Of a DNA stretch of 64,000 bases, positions 34,576 through 44,590 are shown in pieces. Both the position numbers and the translations under genes were made by a program. The notes beneath the pieces were generated by a model, which saw only the letters and a program-made list of their open reading frames with translations, did not search any database and had not been told where the DNA came from. Each line of letters begins with the position of its first letter. The stretch's first letter is position 1. Source of the DNA: Hyphomicrobiales bacterium (lineage in GTDB: Bacteria > Pseudomonadota > Alphaproteobacteria > Rhizobiales > Rhodobiaceae); the NCBI GenBank assembly GCA_002869065.1, contig PKTR01000003.1, positions 276,891 to 340,890 on the forward strand. The letters are read 5' to 3'.

Positions 34576-36450
34576 TCAGATCGCCATCAGCGTGTCGAGC
34601 ATCTCACGCACCGTCTGCATGACGCGAGCATTGGCCGCGTAGGCGTTCTGCAACTCGATAAGCGCCGAAAGTTCCTGGTCGAGATCGACCTTGCTGCTCT
34701 CGACGAGTTTTTCCGACAGCGCGTTGGTGGTCGTCTCTTGCGTGGTCTTTTCGCGGTCAGCCGCCGCCGTCGCCGAACTGCGGTTGTTGATGACCTCGCG
34801 CAGGAAGCCTGAGACGCTGCCCGAGAATGGCGATGCGCCGCTGCCGATGCCGCTGTCGGCGGAATAGCTGAACTGGGACTCCGTCAGCGCCTCGATCATC
34901 GCCGTCGGGCGCGTCGCATCGCCCGCATAGGTGCCGTTGACGGTGTCGTATTCGACCAGCTTGGAGCTGTCGGCAAGGAGGTCGGGATTGACCACGATGC
35001 GGCCCGCATACCCGGTCTTCTGCACCCGCCCGTCGAGGCTATCGGTATAAACGGCCGGACCCTCGCCGCCATCGACGAACAGCGGCAGCGCGACGCCCTC
35101 GTCGCTCAGCGCGGTGTTGGTGATCGACGCCGCCATCGCCGACGACGTTACGTTGGTGCCGCCATCGTCGAGAATACGCAGCACATTGCCGCCCTGATCG
35201 GAAACGGTGAAGGAGGCGCCGAGCGCCGCGCCGATATCGGCGGTAGCAGTCGCAAGACCGCCTGAGAAGTCGATGCCGTAAACGGTGTCGCCAGCATTGG
35301 CGGTCACGCTGTCGTCGAGCGGCAGAAGCGTCGGATCATCGACCCGGATGAACGTCACCGTCTCGGTGTCGCCGCTCACCACGTCGATATATTCGAAGGT
35401 GATCGGATTGCCGGCCTGCAGCCCCGTCAGATCGAGATCGAAACCCGTCTGAGTGCCGGTATCAACTGCAGTTCCCTCTTCCGTCCGGTTTGACAGGGCG
35501 AGCGACAGCGCGCTGGCGAATTCATCGAGCTGCGCCTGTGCCTCGACCAGAATGTCGTCGCGCAGCTTCACATAGGCTGCGAGCGAGCCCGAGGAGAACG
35601 AATTCTGACCGATCAGATCGATGGAATAGCCGAGCGACGTATCCAGCGTGATGGTGCCGACCAGACGCTCGGAATCGACATCGCTCCACTCGCTGTAGGG
35701 CGTAATCGTGCCGGCCTCATCGAAGGACAGCGTCGCGCTGTTGCCATCGAACAGCAGGATGCCGTTGCCGGTGTGGATGGTGATGCCGTTGCTTTCGGCC
35801 TCGTCGACATTGATGTCCATGAGCTGGGACAGCTCCGAGACCATCTGGTCGCGCTGGTCGAGCAGTTGCACCGGATCCACGTCGCCGGCCGAAAAGCGGA
35901 TGATGTCGGCGTTGATGTTCTGGATCGAGGTCAGCAGCGAGTTGACCTGATCGACGCTATCAGAAATCTGCCGCTCGGCCTCCACGCGCATGCTCTGGAT
36001 CTCGGCCGACATGGCGTTGAGCCGGGCGGCGAGCGTCTGCGCATCCGATAGCACCGCCCCACGGGTCGTGATGTCTTCCGGCGACGTCGACAGGGCTTCG
36101 AGGCTCGCCGTGAAGCCGTTGAAAATCGTGTCGAGCGCGGTGATCTCGCCCGGCGCCCCGTACATTGCGTCGAGCCGGGCCTGGAAGTCGGCCAGTACAT
36201 TGGCGTTCGTGGAGTTCGACAGGCTCGCCTGATAGCGCTCCAGCACGAAGGTATCGAGTGTGCGCTGCACGTCCCCGCGGCGAACACCGAGCGAGCGATT
36301 GCCGTCGATGGCGATGTTTTCGGTCGAGGTGACCTTGCGCGTATAGCCTTCGGTATCCGCGTTGGCGATGTTGCCCGACGCGAGTTCCACCTGCTGCTGC
36401 GTAACGCGCAGTCCTGAAATTGCGATGCTCAAGGCCGACGAGATACTCAT
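34576..36450 (-). CDS. flgK: Hook-associated protein FlgK
   Basis: A 624-residue HAP1. The N-terminal rod-type motif (QQQVELASGNIANADTEGYT) and the C-terminal motif (ELSALIELQNAYAANARVMQ) are clear, with a large beta-rich middle. It follows flgE with a 162-base gap containing a hairpin, and precedes flgL by eleven bases, so flgK-flgL are cotranscribed, perhaps with flgE. Confidence 0.94.
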   Translation of the reverse strand: MSISSALSIAISGLRVTQQQVELASGNIANADTEGYTRKVTSTENIAIDGNRSLGVRRGDVQRTLDTFVLERYQASLSNSTNANVLADFQARLDAMYGAPGEITALDTIFNGFTASLEALSTSPEDITTRGAVLSDAQTLAARLNAMSAEIQSMRVEAERQISDSVDQVNSLLTSIQNINADIIRFSAGDVDPVQLLDQRDQMVSELSQLMDINVDEAESNGITIHTGNGILLFDGNSATLSFDEAGTITPYSEWSDVDSERLVGTITLDTSLGYSIDLIGQNSFSSGSLAAYVKLRDDILVEAQAQLDEFASALSLALSNRTEEGTAVDTGTQTGFDLDLTGLQAGNPITFEYIDVVSGDTETVTFIRVDDPTLLPLDDSVTANAGDTVYGIDFSGGLATATADIGAALGASFTVSDQGGNVLRILDDGGTNVTSSAMAASITNTALSDEGVALPLFVDGGEGPAVYTDSLDGRVQKTGYAGRIVVNPDLLADSSKLVEYDTVNGTYAGDATRPTAMIEALTESQFSYSADSGIGSGASPFSGSVSGFLREVINNRSSATAAADREKTTQETTTNALSEKLVESSKVDLDQELSALIELQNAYAANARVMQTVREMLDTLMAI

Positions 36451-36582
36451 GACACCCTTCCGTCAGCTGACTGCGGCGCGCGGGGACGTTTCGTTGTCGT
36501 CCCGGGCGCGCCGCGTTGAAGTTTTTCGTGCTGGGATCGAAAATCTGCGCCTGGTTTCACGATCCCGTTCGTTCAAGAGTTT

Positions 36583-36604
36583 GAGGGGGTGTATGCGCCC
36601 CCTC
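36583..36604 (-). other. Intercistronic hairpin between flgE and flgK
   Basis: GAGGGGG and CCCCCTC form a 7-bp stem with an 8-base loop, nine bases beyond the flgE stop. There is no T-run, so partial termination or mRNA stabilisation is more likely than full termination. Confidence 0.5.
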
Positions 36605-36612
36605 GTTCAGCG

Positions 36613-37947
36613 CTAACGAACGATGTTGAGCACTTCCTGCAACATCTCGTCCGAGGTGGTGACCACCCGCGAGTTGGCCGTATAGGCCTGCTGCGTGACG
36701 ATCAGCTTGGAGAATTCGTCAGCGAGGTCGGTGTTGGACGACTCGGTCGCGGCACCGACGATGGAGCCGGCAGCGCCGTAGATCGGCGGACCGGATTCGT
36801 TGGTCTCCAGATAGGCGCTGCCATCGCGCTTGCGCAGCGCGTCGTCGCCGTTGAAGCCGGCAAGCACCACTTCCGCCATTTCAAGCTGACGGCCATTCGA
36901 ATAGGTCGAGATGATGCGGCCCGTCTCGGAGACCGAAATGCCGACCAGTTCGCCGGCCGGATAGCCGTCTTGGCTCAGTTCGGTGACGCCGGCGCTCGCC
37001 GTATTCACGTCGGCGAACTGGGTCAGACCGCCATCGCCGTCGGTCATGGTCAGGCCACTCAGCGTCATGCCATCCACGGTGAAGCTCAAGCCGCTCAGCG
37101 CGCCGGCAGGCGCGGTAAGCTGACCATCGGTTCCGAACTCAAAGTCGGTGCCGATGTTGCGCCACATCGCATTAGCGCCCGTGGCGTCGGAGTCCTCAAG
37201 ATAGAACAGGTTCCAGGTGTTGGTGGAATCGTCGGTGAGTGCCCAGCGGAACTGGATGTTCACCGAACTGCCGGTGGCGTCGTAAGCCGTCACCGCACCG
37301 CCGGCGATGGACTGTTCGATGAATGTGTCCTGGTCGTCTGCCGTGACATATTCGTCGTTTCCGGCCGTGGGATCGGTCGCAAAATCACCCGGGACCATCT
37401 CGCCAGATGCCGGCGAGGCAGGCAGGTTGGCGCGATAGGTGATCTGGGTGGTTGCTTCGGCCGGCAGGAAGTCGTTGTCGATCCGGATCGGCGTCGGCAC
37501 GCTGCCCGAGACGTTGCCGGTTGTCGAGTCGACCGCAAGGCCCTGCAGATAGTAGCCCGCGCCGTTGACCAGATAGCCGTCCTTGTCGAGCTTGAAGTCG
37601 CCGCGGCGGGTGTAGAGATCGGTATCGGCGAACACCGGCAGGCTGTCCGCCGTCCCGACCTTTTCCGAGACGACGAAGAAGCCGTCGCCGTTCACCGCCA
37701 TGTAGGTGTCGGTATCGGAGCTCTCGATATTGCCCTGCACCTCGTTGGTGGCGCGCGACGAAGCCAGCACCACGCCGGCTGCCTGGCGCGTCGGCGCCGC
37801 ATCCGGGATCAGGTCGACGAAATTCGTCTCGGTGCGCTTGTAGCCGATGGTCTGCGAGTTCGCGATGTTGCCCGAGATGTGCTCGAGGGCGGAAGACTGT
37901 GCACGAAGTCCGCTGACCGCGGTCGAGATCGCACTGTAGATACCCAT
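36613..37947 (-). CDS. flgE: Flagellar hook protein FlgE
   Basis: A 444-residue hook subunit. The N-terminal motif (LRAQSSALEHISGNIANSQT), the middle (MAVNGDGFFVVSE) and the C-terminal motif (FSKLIVTQQAYTANSRVVTT) are all present. The start is ATG 37947 with GGAGTTTAGTATC upstream, 29 codons into a longer frame. A perfect sigma-54 -24/-12 promoter lies 59-73 bases upstream. Length is typical for the order. Confidence 0.95.
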   Translation of the reverse strand: MGIYSAISTAVSGLRAQSSALEHISGNIANSQTIGYKRTETNFVDLIPDAAPTRQAAGVVLASSRATNEVQGNIESSDTDTYMAVNGDGFFVVSEKVGTADSLPVFADTDLYTRRGDFKLDKDGYLVNGAGYYLQGLAVDSTTGNVSGSVPTPIRIDNDFLPAEATTQITYRANLPASPASGEMVPGDFATDPTAGNDEYVTADDQDTFIEQSIAGGAVTAYDATGSSVNIQFRWALTDDSTNTWNLFYLEDSDATGANAMWRNIGTDFEFGTDGQLTAPAGALSGLSFTVDGMTLSGLTMTDGDGGLTQFADVNTASAGVTELSQDGYPAGELVGISVSETGRIISTYSNGRQLEMAEVVLAGFNGDDALRKRDGSAYLETNESGPPIYGAAGSIVGAATESSNTDLADEFSKLIVTQQAYTANSRVVTTSDEMLQEVLNIVR

Positions 37948-38005
37948 GATACTAAACTCCCTTGATGCCGATCCGGCGGCAGGTCGATGGTTCGGACTTG
38001 AAATG

Positions 38006-38020
38006 GCAAGCAGCGTGCCA
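38006..38020 (-). promoter_or_regulatory. Perfect sigma-54 promoter of flgE
   Basis: On the minus strand TGGCACG (38020-38014), CTGC, TTGC (38009-38006) matches the sigma-54 consensus exactly. Transcription would begin near 37994. A CtrA-like TTTA-N7-TTAAG sits further upstream at 38057-38072. Confidence 0.8.
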
Positions 38021-38204
38021 ATTCGGAAACGCAATTTTTCTCAATAAAAACAATTGTTTACTATTTGTTAAGGAGTTCAGGAAAGGCAGTTTCCGGCAGA
38101 TTCCACCCGCCCCGGCGGCAAAATTTGCCGATACCGGACGGGATTTCGCTTTCGCTCGATCTGCGCTAGATCATCGGCAAGAGATCAACCAACCGGAGCA
38201 GGTC

Positions 38205-39047
<843 letters not shown>

Positions 39048-39152
39048 ACCAGCGCGCATCCTGCCTAAGGCGACTCTGATCCGGGACCTGTTGCCATCTC
39101 AGGACCGTTTGCCATGCGTATTTTTGACGGGGGCCCGGCCCGGCCACCAACG

Positions 39153-39181
39153 CCATCCTCCGGCTCGACCAGAGGATGACG
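39153..39181. repeat. Solitary arm of the CCTCCGGCTCGACC repeat family
   Basis: CATCCTCCGGCTCGACCAGA and the following GGATGACG match one arm of the composite repeats at 4166 and 56369 with one change (C to A). It lies alone between the AAA ATPase gene and the hypothetical gene at 39250. Nothing else is seen in this 200-base gap. Confidence 0.65.
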
Positions 39182-39249
39182 TGGGAGCGTGAGTAAACTG
39201 TCGGGGAACTGAGCCGAGCCCAGCAAGGAATCGCTACTCAACCACCGGT

Positions 39250-40275
39250 CTACTCCGCCTCAAGCGTGTTCAAGCCGTTGCCGGGCATTTTGTCGACGCG
39301 CTGATACCCATTCGGGATCACCGGGTTCTCGTCCGCCGGCACATCAGGTGACAAGGTGTCCGCCTCATCGCTGTCCCACTCGACAAACGTCTTGTAGCCC
39401 GGCGGAAAAAGCACGATGTCCGCCGCCGGACGTCCCTCGGCGCGAAGGCGTTCGCGAAAGAGCGGGCGGTAAAACCGGCGTGGCACCGTGTCGTCGACCT
39501 TTTCCTCGACCAGCTTCACACCATCCGGCCCGGCAGCCTCGCGGGCCTCTGCAACCAGCGCATCGAAGTCGGGCGGTCGATTGCCCGGATTTCCCCGTCG
39601 CTCAGCCACGATCTGCGAGCGCAGCAGCAGATAGAACGGGAACTCCTTCACATAGGCGAACCATTCATCCGGGTAACCTTCGTGCCGGTCGAGCAGATAG
39701 CGCGCGAGCCCGATCATGCCGACTTCGCTCGCTTCTTTCGTTGCGCTGCTTTCAAGATCCGAAAGGTTGATTTGATGCTCAACAACGCTTGAGGGCGCCG
39801 ATTCATCGCCAAAACCGACGGACACGAGAACCCGATCCAGAAAGCCCGCCTTTTTTACGTCGTAGAGAGACGATCCCAGAGACGACACCCGGAGGGCATC
39901 GCGGATCTCGTTGAATTGTACAGAAACACCGATTTGCCAAAGCTCTTCAGTCGGGAGCAGCGACTGGCTGGGGAACAGCTTCGCCAGTTCCGGCATTCTT
40001 TCTTTCAGAGCCTTGAGGACAACCTTCTGGGCCATGGACCATTCGGCGTACCACAGCGCAGCCTGGTAGATGCTGTATTCCTCTGGGGTCAGGAGCTCTT
40101 TCGCAGACGGAACGGTCGCGTTCAAAAACCGCGCGCGGACCGTGGCATCGATCTTGGCCTCCTGCCGAAAAATCCGCTGCATCTCGCCAAAGGCCCTGGG
40201 CGACACCTGCCCGGCCTGAGCGATCCCATTCAGCAGCACAAAACCCAGCGCGACCAACGCACAGCGAAACAGCAT
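39250..40275 (-). CDS. Secreted hypothetical protein, module copy 1
   Basis: A 341-residue protein of no family I recognise. The signal peptide ends near residue 21 (LVALGFVLLNGIAQAGQV). The mature part is mostly helical, with TPEEYSIYQAALW and LPTEELWQIGVSVQF, then a Pro-rich C-terminal part with PRRFYRPLFRERLR and DVPADENPVIP. The gene at 41625 encodes a close paralogue of identical length. A small divergent gene starts 67 bases upstream of each. The C-terminal region might face the periplasm or bind a partner. Function unknown. Confidence 0.75.
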   Translation of the reverse strand: MLFRCALVALGFVLLNGIAQAGQVSPRAFGEMQRIFRQEAKIDATVRARFLNATVPSAKELLTPEEYSIYQAALWYAEWSMAQKVVLKALKERMPELAKLFPSQSLLPTEELWQIGVSVQFNEIRDALRVSSLGSSLYDVKKAGFLDRVLVSVGFGDESAPSSVVEHQINLSDLESSATKEASEVGMIGLARYLLDRHEGYPDEWFAYVKEFPFYLLLRSQIVAERRGNPGNRPPDFDALVAEAREAAGPDGVKLVEEKVDDTVPRRFYRPLFRERLRAEGRPAADIVLFPPGYKTFVEWDSDEADTLSPDVPADENPVIPNGYQRVDKMPGNGLNTLEAE

Positions 40276-40342
40276 GGGATTTTACCCCCTATCCTCAACT
40301 GCAACCTATGATCGCAGTACCACAAAACGACGAGGACAGGCC

Positions 40343-40513
40343 ATGCCTATCGATCCCAAAACAATGACAGCGGCGAATTGCAGGGAACGCCACCAGACGT
40401 TCCGGAAAATTTACGAAAGCTTCAAGAAGGACACTCAACGGCGGGCAAATCTGATTGGCGACGCCTGCACTGCCAACGGCCATTTCCACGATTGGATCGC
40501 CCCGGGCATCTGA
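40343..40513 (+). CDS. Small protein with NGHxHDWIAP motif, copy 1
   Basis: A 56-residue, basic and polar protein starting MPIDPKTMTAANCRERHQTF and ending with CTANGHFHDWIAPGI. The start follows GAGGACAGG. It lies divergent to the secreted protein at 39250. The copy at 42718 starts similarly (MPINRSELTAAKCKELH) and ends in the same motif, so this gene looks like an internally shortened version. Cys and two His are close together, possibly metal-binding. No family known to me. Confidence 0.55.
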   Translation: MPIDPKTMTAANCRERHQTFRKIYESFKKDTQRRANLIGDACTANGHFHDWIAPGI

Positions 40514-40524
40514 CCGCACGCGAT

Positions 40525-41535
40525 CTACTTCAACATGCCGATCTTGCGGAAGAACCACAGCTGCGCCGCGCCGAGAACAACCAGAAGAGCGCAGACGACC
40601 CAGAAGCCCCAGGGGTCCGAGGCGCCGGGAATACCGCCGACATTGACGCCGAGAAGCCCGGTCAGCAGCCCGAGCGGCAAGAACAGCGCGGCGACAATCG
40701 ACAGCACCAGCATCTGCCGGTTCATCATCTCCGCCCGCTTGTCCATGATCTGATCGTGGATGACCTGCGCCCGGTCGCGCACCGCATCGAGCTCTTCGCC
40801 AAGCCGCGTCACCCGGTCGGCGGCCTCGCGGATCCGGCTCTGGTCGTGATGGCCTAGCCAGGGCAGGTCCTCGACCTCAAGTGCGGAAAGCGCGTCGCGC
40901 TGCGGAAACAGATAGCGCCGCAGCTCGATCGAGGTGCGCCGGATCTGAACGAGATCGCGCTGTGAGACGTCGGCGTTCTGATCGAGCACCAACTCTTCCA
41001 GATCATCAATACGCTCGTTCAGCGTCGCAACGGCAGGCTCCGCACCATCCGTCAGCCTGAGCGCCAGTTGGGCAACCAGATCGCCGGGGCTCGTCGGCGC
41101 CTGCCCGCGGTCGATGGCGTCGAACATCTCGCGCATCGCCATCAGCGGGCGAACCCAGACACCGATCACGCGCTTGCCCTCGACCCAGAACCGGGCCGAC
41201 ACCATGTCCTCCGACACCTCGCCCGGCTCCAGATTGACGCCGCGCAGATTGAGCACGACGCCATCGCGGTGCACCGTGCAACGCGGCCGCGTTTCGTCCG
41301 CCGTCAGCGCCTCGGCGATATGCCCGTCGAGACCGAACCGGGTGAGTTCGTCAAAGGTGTGCGGCTGATCGCGGCGGATACATACCCACGCGAAGGCGTA
41401 GTTGCCGACGTCGAACTGGCTATCGACAAGGTCGTTGACGTCGACCTGACGGGCGCCGCCCTCGCCGTCGAAGACATAGGCGACGACATCCGGCAAAACG
41501 GCAGTGGCGGCAGGTTTCGCGCTCGCATCGGACAT
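40525..41535 (-). CDS. zntB: ZntB-like CorA-family metal transporter
   Basis: A 336-residue inner-membrane ion channel of the CorA superfamily. A large cytoplasmic N-terminal domain with a long helix (about 180-280) is followed by two membrane helices (about 277-297 and 311-331) and the signature GVNVGGIPG in place of CorA's GMN-type motif, as in ZntB zinc transporters. It stands between the two copies of the hypothetical module; its stop is 11 bases from the small gene's stop. Start ATG 41535. Confidence 0.85.
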   Translation of the reverse strand: MSDASAKPAATAVLPDVVAYVFDGEGGARQVDVNDLVDSQFDVGNYAFAWVCIRRDQPHTFDELTRFGLDGHIAEALTADETRPRCTVHRDGVVLNLRGVNLEPGEVSEDMVSARFWVEGKRVIGVWVRPLMAMREMFDAIDRGQAPTSPGDLVAQLALRLTDGAEPAVATLNERIDDLEELVLDQNADVSQRDLVQIRRTSIELRRYLFPQRDALSALEVEDLPWLGHHDQSRIREAADRVTRLGEELDAVRDRAQVIHDQIMDKRAEMMNRQMLVLSIVAALFLPLGLLTGLLGVNVGGIPGASDPWGFWVVCALLVVLGAAQLWFFRKIGMLK

Positions 41536-41624
41536 GAGACGGCCCCGTCATTCATCCCGGCGATTCCCTGCCGGTCGGCATCAGGGTGACGCGATGGCAG
41601 GCGAAATTGCAAGCCGGAGCGCCC

Positions 41625-42650
41625 TCACTCCGCGCCGAGCGTGCTCAAGCCGTTGCCGGGCATTTGGTCGACGCGCTGATACGAATTCGGGATCACCGGG
41701 TTTTCGTCCGCCGGCACATCAGGCGACAAGGTGTCCACCTCATCGCTGTCCCACTCGACAAACGCCTTGAAGCCCGGCGGGAAAAGCACGATGTCCGACG
41801 CCGGCCGGCCGGCGGCGCGAAGGCGTTCGCGAAAGAGCGGGCGGTAAAACCGGCGCGGCACCGTATTGGCAACCTTTTCCTCCACCAGCTTCACACCATC
41901 CGGCCCGGCTGCCGCGCGCGCCTTCTCAACCAGCGCCTCGAAGTCGGGCGGTCGATTGCCCGGATTGCCCCGCCGCTCCGCGACGATCTGCGAGCGCAGC
42001 AGCAGATAGAGCGGGAACTCCTTCACATAAGCGAACCATTCGTCCGGGTAGCCTTCGTGCCGATCAAGGAGATAGCGCGCCAGCCCCACCATGCCGACCT
42101 CACTCGCTTCTTTCGTTGCGCTGCTTTCGAGACTCTTCAGGTCCGACTGATGTTCGATGATCACCGCAGGGACTGAGTCATCATCGAAATCGAAAGGCGC
42201 AAGGAGCCGGCCCAGAACACCCGCTTTCTTTGCGTAGTAAAGGGAGGATGCCAGAGATGACACGAACAGCGCGTCTCGAATTTCGTTGAATTGTACGGAA
42301 ACACCGATTTGCCAAAGCTCTTCAGTCGGGAGCAACGACTGGCCGGGGAACAGCTTCGCCAGTTCCGGCATTCTCTCTTTCAGCGCCTTGATGACGACCT
42401 TCTCAGCCATAGACGATTCAGCAAACCACAACGCAGCCTGGTAGATGCTGTACTCCTCCGGGGTGAGGAGCTCTTTCGCAGACGGAACGGTCGCGTTCAA
42501 AAAGCGCGCGCGGACCGTGGCGTCGATCTTGACCTCCTGCTGAAAGATCCGCTGCTTCTCGGAAACCGCTCCGGGCGTGATCTCCTCGGCTTGAGCAAGC
42601 CCAATCAACAATAGAAACCCGAGCACTGCGAACGCCAAACGACTCATCAT
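41625..42650 (-). CDS. Secreted hypothetical protein, module copy 2
   Basis: A 341-residue paralogue of the protein at 39250-40275, same length and colinear throughout (for example both contain KIDATVRARFLNATVPSAKE and LPTEELWQIGVSVQF). Differences concentrate in the middle (residues about 125-165). The signal peptide ends near residue 21 (LLLIGLAQAEE). The divergent small gene at 42718 begins 67 bases away, as in copy 1, and the intergenic DNA is also related. Function unknown. Confidence 0.75.
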   Translation of the reverse strand: MMSRLAFAVLGFLLLIGLAQAEEITPGAVSEKQRIFQQEVKIDATVRARFLNATVPSAKELLTPEEYSIYQAALWFAESSMAEKVVIKALKERMPELAKLFPGQSLLPTEELWQIGVSVQFNEIRDALFVSSLASSLYYAKKAGVLGRLLAPFDFDDDSVPAVIIEHQSDLKSLESSATKEASEVGMVGLARYLLDRHEGYPDEWFAYVKEFPLYLLLRSQIVAERRGNPGNRPPDFEALVEKARAAAGPDGVKLVEEKVANTVPRRFYRPLFRERLRAAGRPASDIVLFPPGFKAFVEWDSDEVDTLSPDVPADENPVIPNSYQRVDQMPGNGLSTLGAE

Positions 42651-42717
42651 AGGAATTTATCCCCTGTCCCTCCACTACAACTTATGATCGCAGTATCACG
42701 AAATGCGAGGACAGGCC

Positions 42718-43213
42718 ATGCCCATCAACCGAAGTGAACTTACGGCAGCGAAGTGCAAAGAGTTGCATCGGAGTTTTCGAGCGAGACAAGCAGGTTTCGA
42801 CAAGCTTTGGAGAAAGCGGGCGACCCTGTTGAAGGAACTCAAAAGCATGAAAAATGAATTGGCGAGCGTTGAATCCGAACTACATCGCGGCACCACACAC
42901 TGCCCTGCCCCAGCGCCACGCTATGACAGAGCCAATAGGCGCCCCCGCAATCGTATTGGCATTCTCCGTGACGTCACTGAAACACTCGCCGACACCGCCA
43001 CCTGTGCCATGGAATAATCAGCTCGGAAAAGCGAAACTCAATGCCCGACAAAAGACGTTACAAGAAAACATCCGTAGGATGAGCCAGAACATAGAACGAT
43101 TGACCTCAGAAATTTCGGTACGCAGTCGCCGCCTACAAGCAGACAGCAAGGACATCGGAGACGGATGCACGGCGAACGGACACATCCACGACTGGATCGC
43201 CCCACGCACATGA
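42718..43213 (+). pseudogene. Small NGHxHDWIAP-motif gene, copy 2, apparently frameshifted
   Basis: The ATG at 42718 (after GCGAGGACAGG) opens a 99-codon frame: MPINRSELTAAKCKELHRSF, a basic coiled-coil-like stretch, then an implausible tail ending at 43017. In the next frame (ending 43213) a helical stretch (RQKTLQENIRRMSQNIERL) leads to the same C-terminus as copy 1 (CTANGHIHDWIAPRT). One gene split by a frameshift between about 42890 and 43020 is the simplest reading; two overlapping small genes or a sequencing error are alternatives. If joined, the protein would have about 160 residues. Confidence 0.5.
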
Positions 43214-43250
43214 GCGCTTGGGAAGGGCGGCCTGTATCCGCCTACGCGGC

Positions 43251-44498
43251 TCAGACGTACGCGAGTTCCGACACCTTGTCCGGCTCAGCAGAGGCACCGG
43301 ATGCGACGCGCAGCGCTTCGCGCAGATCGGCAAGGATGTCAGCCTCGTCCTCGAGCCCGACTGAGAGGCGGACGAGGCCTTCGCTGATGCCATGCTCGGC
43401 GCGTTCTTCCGGCGTGTAGGTCGCGTGCGTCATGCTCGCCGGGTGCTGGATCAGGCTTTCCGCGTCGCCAAGCGACACCGCACGTCGGATCAGTGTCAGC
43501 GCGTTCATCGCCTTGAGGCCGGCCTCGTAGCCGCCCTTCAGCTCGAACGCGATCATGCCGCCGAAATCGGCCATCTGCTGTTTCGCAAGGTCATGCTGCG
43601 GGAAACTTTCAAGGCCCGGATAGTAGACCGTCTCAACCGCCTCATGGGCATCAAGCATGCGCGCCACCGCCATTGCTGTCGCCGAATGCCGCGCCATGCG
43701 CAGCGACAGCGTCTTCAGACCGCGCAGCACCAGCATGGCGTTGAACGGCGCCATCACGGCACCGGTCATGTCCTTCAGCCCGAATACGCGGACTTCGGTC
43801 ATGTCCTCAAGCGTACCGACGGCAAGGCCAGCGATCAGATCACCATGGCCGCCGAGATATTTCGTTGCCGAATGCACGACGATATCGGCACCGAGCTCGA
43901 TCGGGCGCGTTAGCACCGGCGTCGCATAGGTGTTGTCGACAATGGTGCGCGCGCCGGCCTTGCGGGCAATCGCCGAGACGGCGGCGATATCGATCAGCCG
44001 CATGTTCGGGTTCGCCGGCGTCTCGAAATAGACGATCCTGGTTTTCGCCGAGATCGCCCGCTCCAGATTGGCCGGATCGGTCATGTCGATATGGGTGACC
44101 GTGACGCCGAACTTGGCGAGCCCGTGGCGCAGATAGGCAAAGGTACAGCCATAGAGCGTCAGATCGGTGATCAGCTCGTCGCCGGGCGCAAGGAAGGTCC
44201 ACAGCACCGCCGTGATCGCGCCCATGCCGGACGCGGTCGCAAGCCCGGCTTCGGCGCCCTCAAGCGTCGCGATGCGCTTTTCGAGAAGATCGGTCGTCGG
44301 ATTGCCGACGCGCGAATAGACATAGCCCTGCCGTTCGCCGGCGAAGATCTCGCCGCCGGCCTCAGCCGACTCGAACGCAAAGGTCGAGGTCAGGTGCAGC
44401 GCCGGCGTCAGCGCTCCCTGATCGTCGAGCGGATCATAACCGTGGTGAATGGCGCGGGTGGAAAAGCCGTAGGCGCGGCCGTCGCTATCGGTGCTCAT
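43251..44498 (-). CDS. megL: Methionine gamma-lyase (PLP enzyme)
   Basis: A 415-residue PLP-dependent enzyme of the Cys/Met metabolism family; methionine gamma-lyase splits methionine to methanethiol, ammonia and 2-oxobutyrate. Motifs include YVYSRVGNPTTDLLEKRIAT, the gamma-family aromatic DLTLYGCTF, and the PLP lysine (about residue 213) in SATKYLGGHGD. The start is ATG 44498 with ACGGAG upstream. The Lrp-type gene is divergent, 92 bases away, and presumably regulates it. Cystathionine gamma-lyase or gamma-synthase activity is the alternative. Confidence 0.85.
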   Translation of the reverse strand: MSTDSDGRAYGFSTRAIHHGYDPLDDQGALTPALHLTSTFAFESAEAGGEIFAGERQGYVYSRVGNPTTDLLEKRIATLEGAEAGLATASGMGAITAVLWTFLAPGDELITDLTLYGCTFAYLRHGLAKFGVTVTHIDMTDPANLERAISAKTRIVYFETPANPNMRLIDIAAVSAIARKAGARTIVDNTYATPVLTRPIELGADIVVHSATKYLGGHGDLIAGLAVGTLEDMTEVRVFGLKDMTGAVMAPFNAMLVLRGLKTLSLRMARHSATAMAVARMLDAHEAVETVYYPGLESFPQHDLAKQQMADFGGMIAFELKGGYEAGLKAMNALTLIRRAVSLGDAESLIQHPASMTHATYTPEERAEHGISEGLVRLSVGLEDEADILADLREALRVASGASAEPDKVSELAYV

Positions 44499-44590
44499 TG
44501 CAAACTCCGTTCGCAAGGCTGGAACTGACAACAGTATATGCCGCCCACGCTGGCATGTGTTTGCCAATTCTGCCGTGAAAGGAGATAGTT

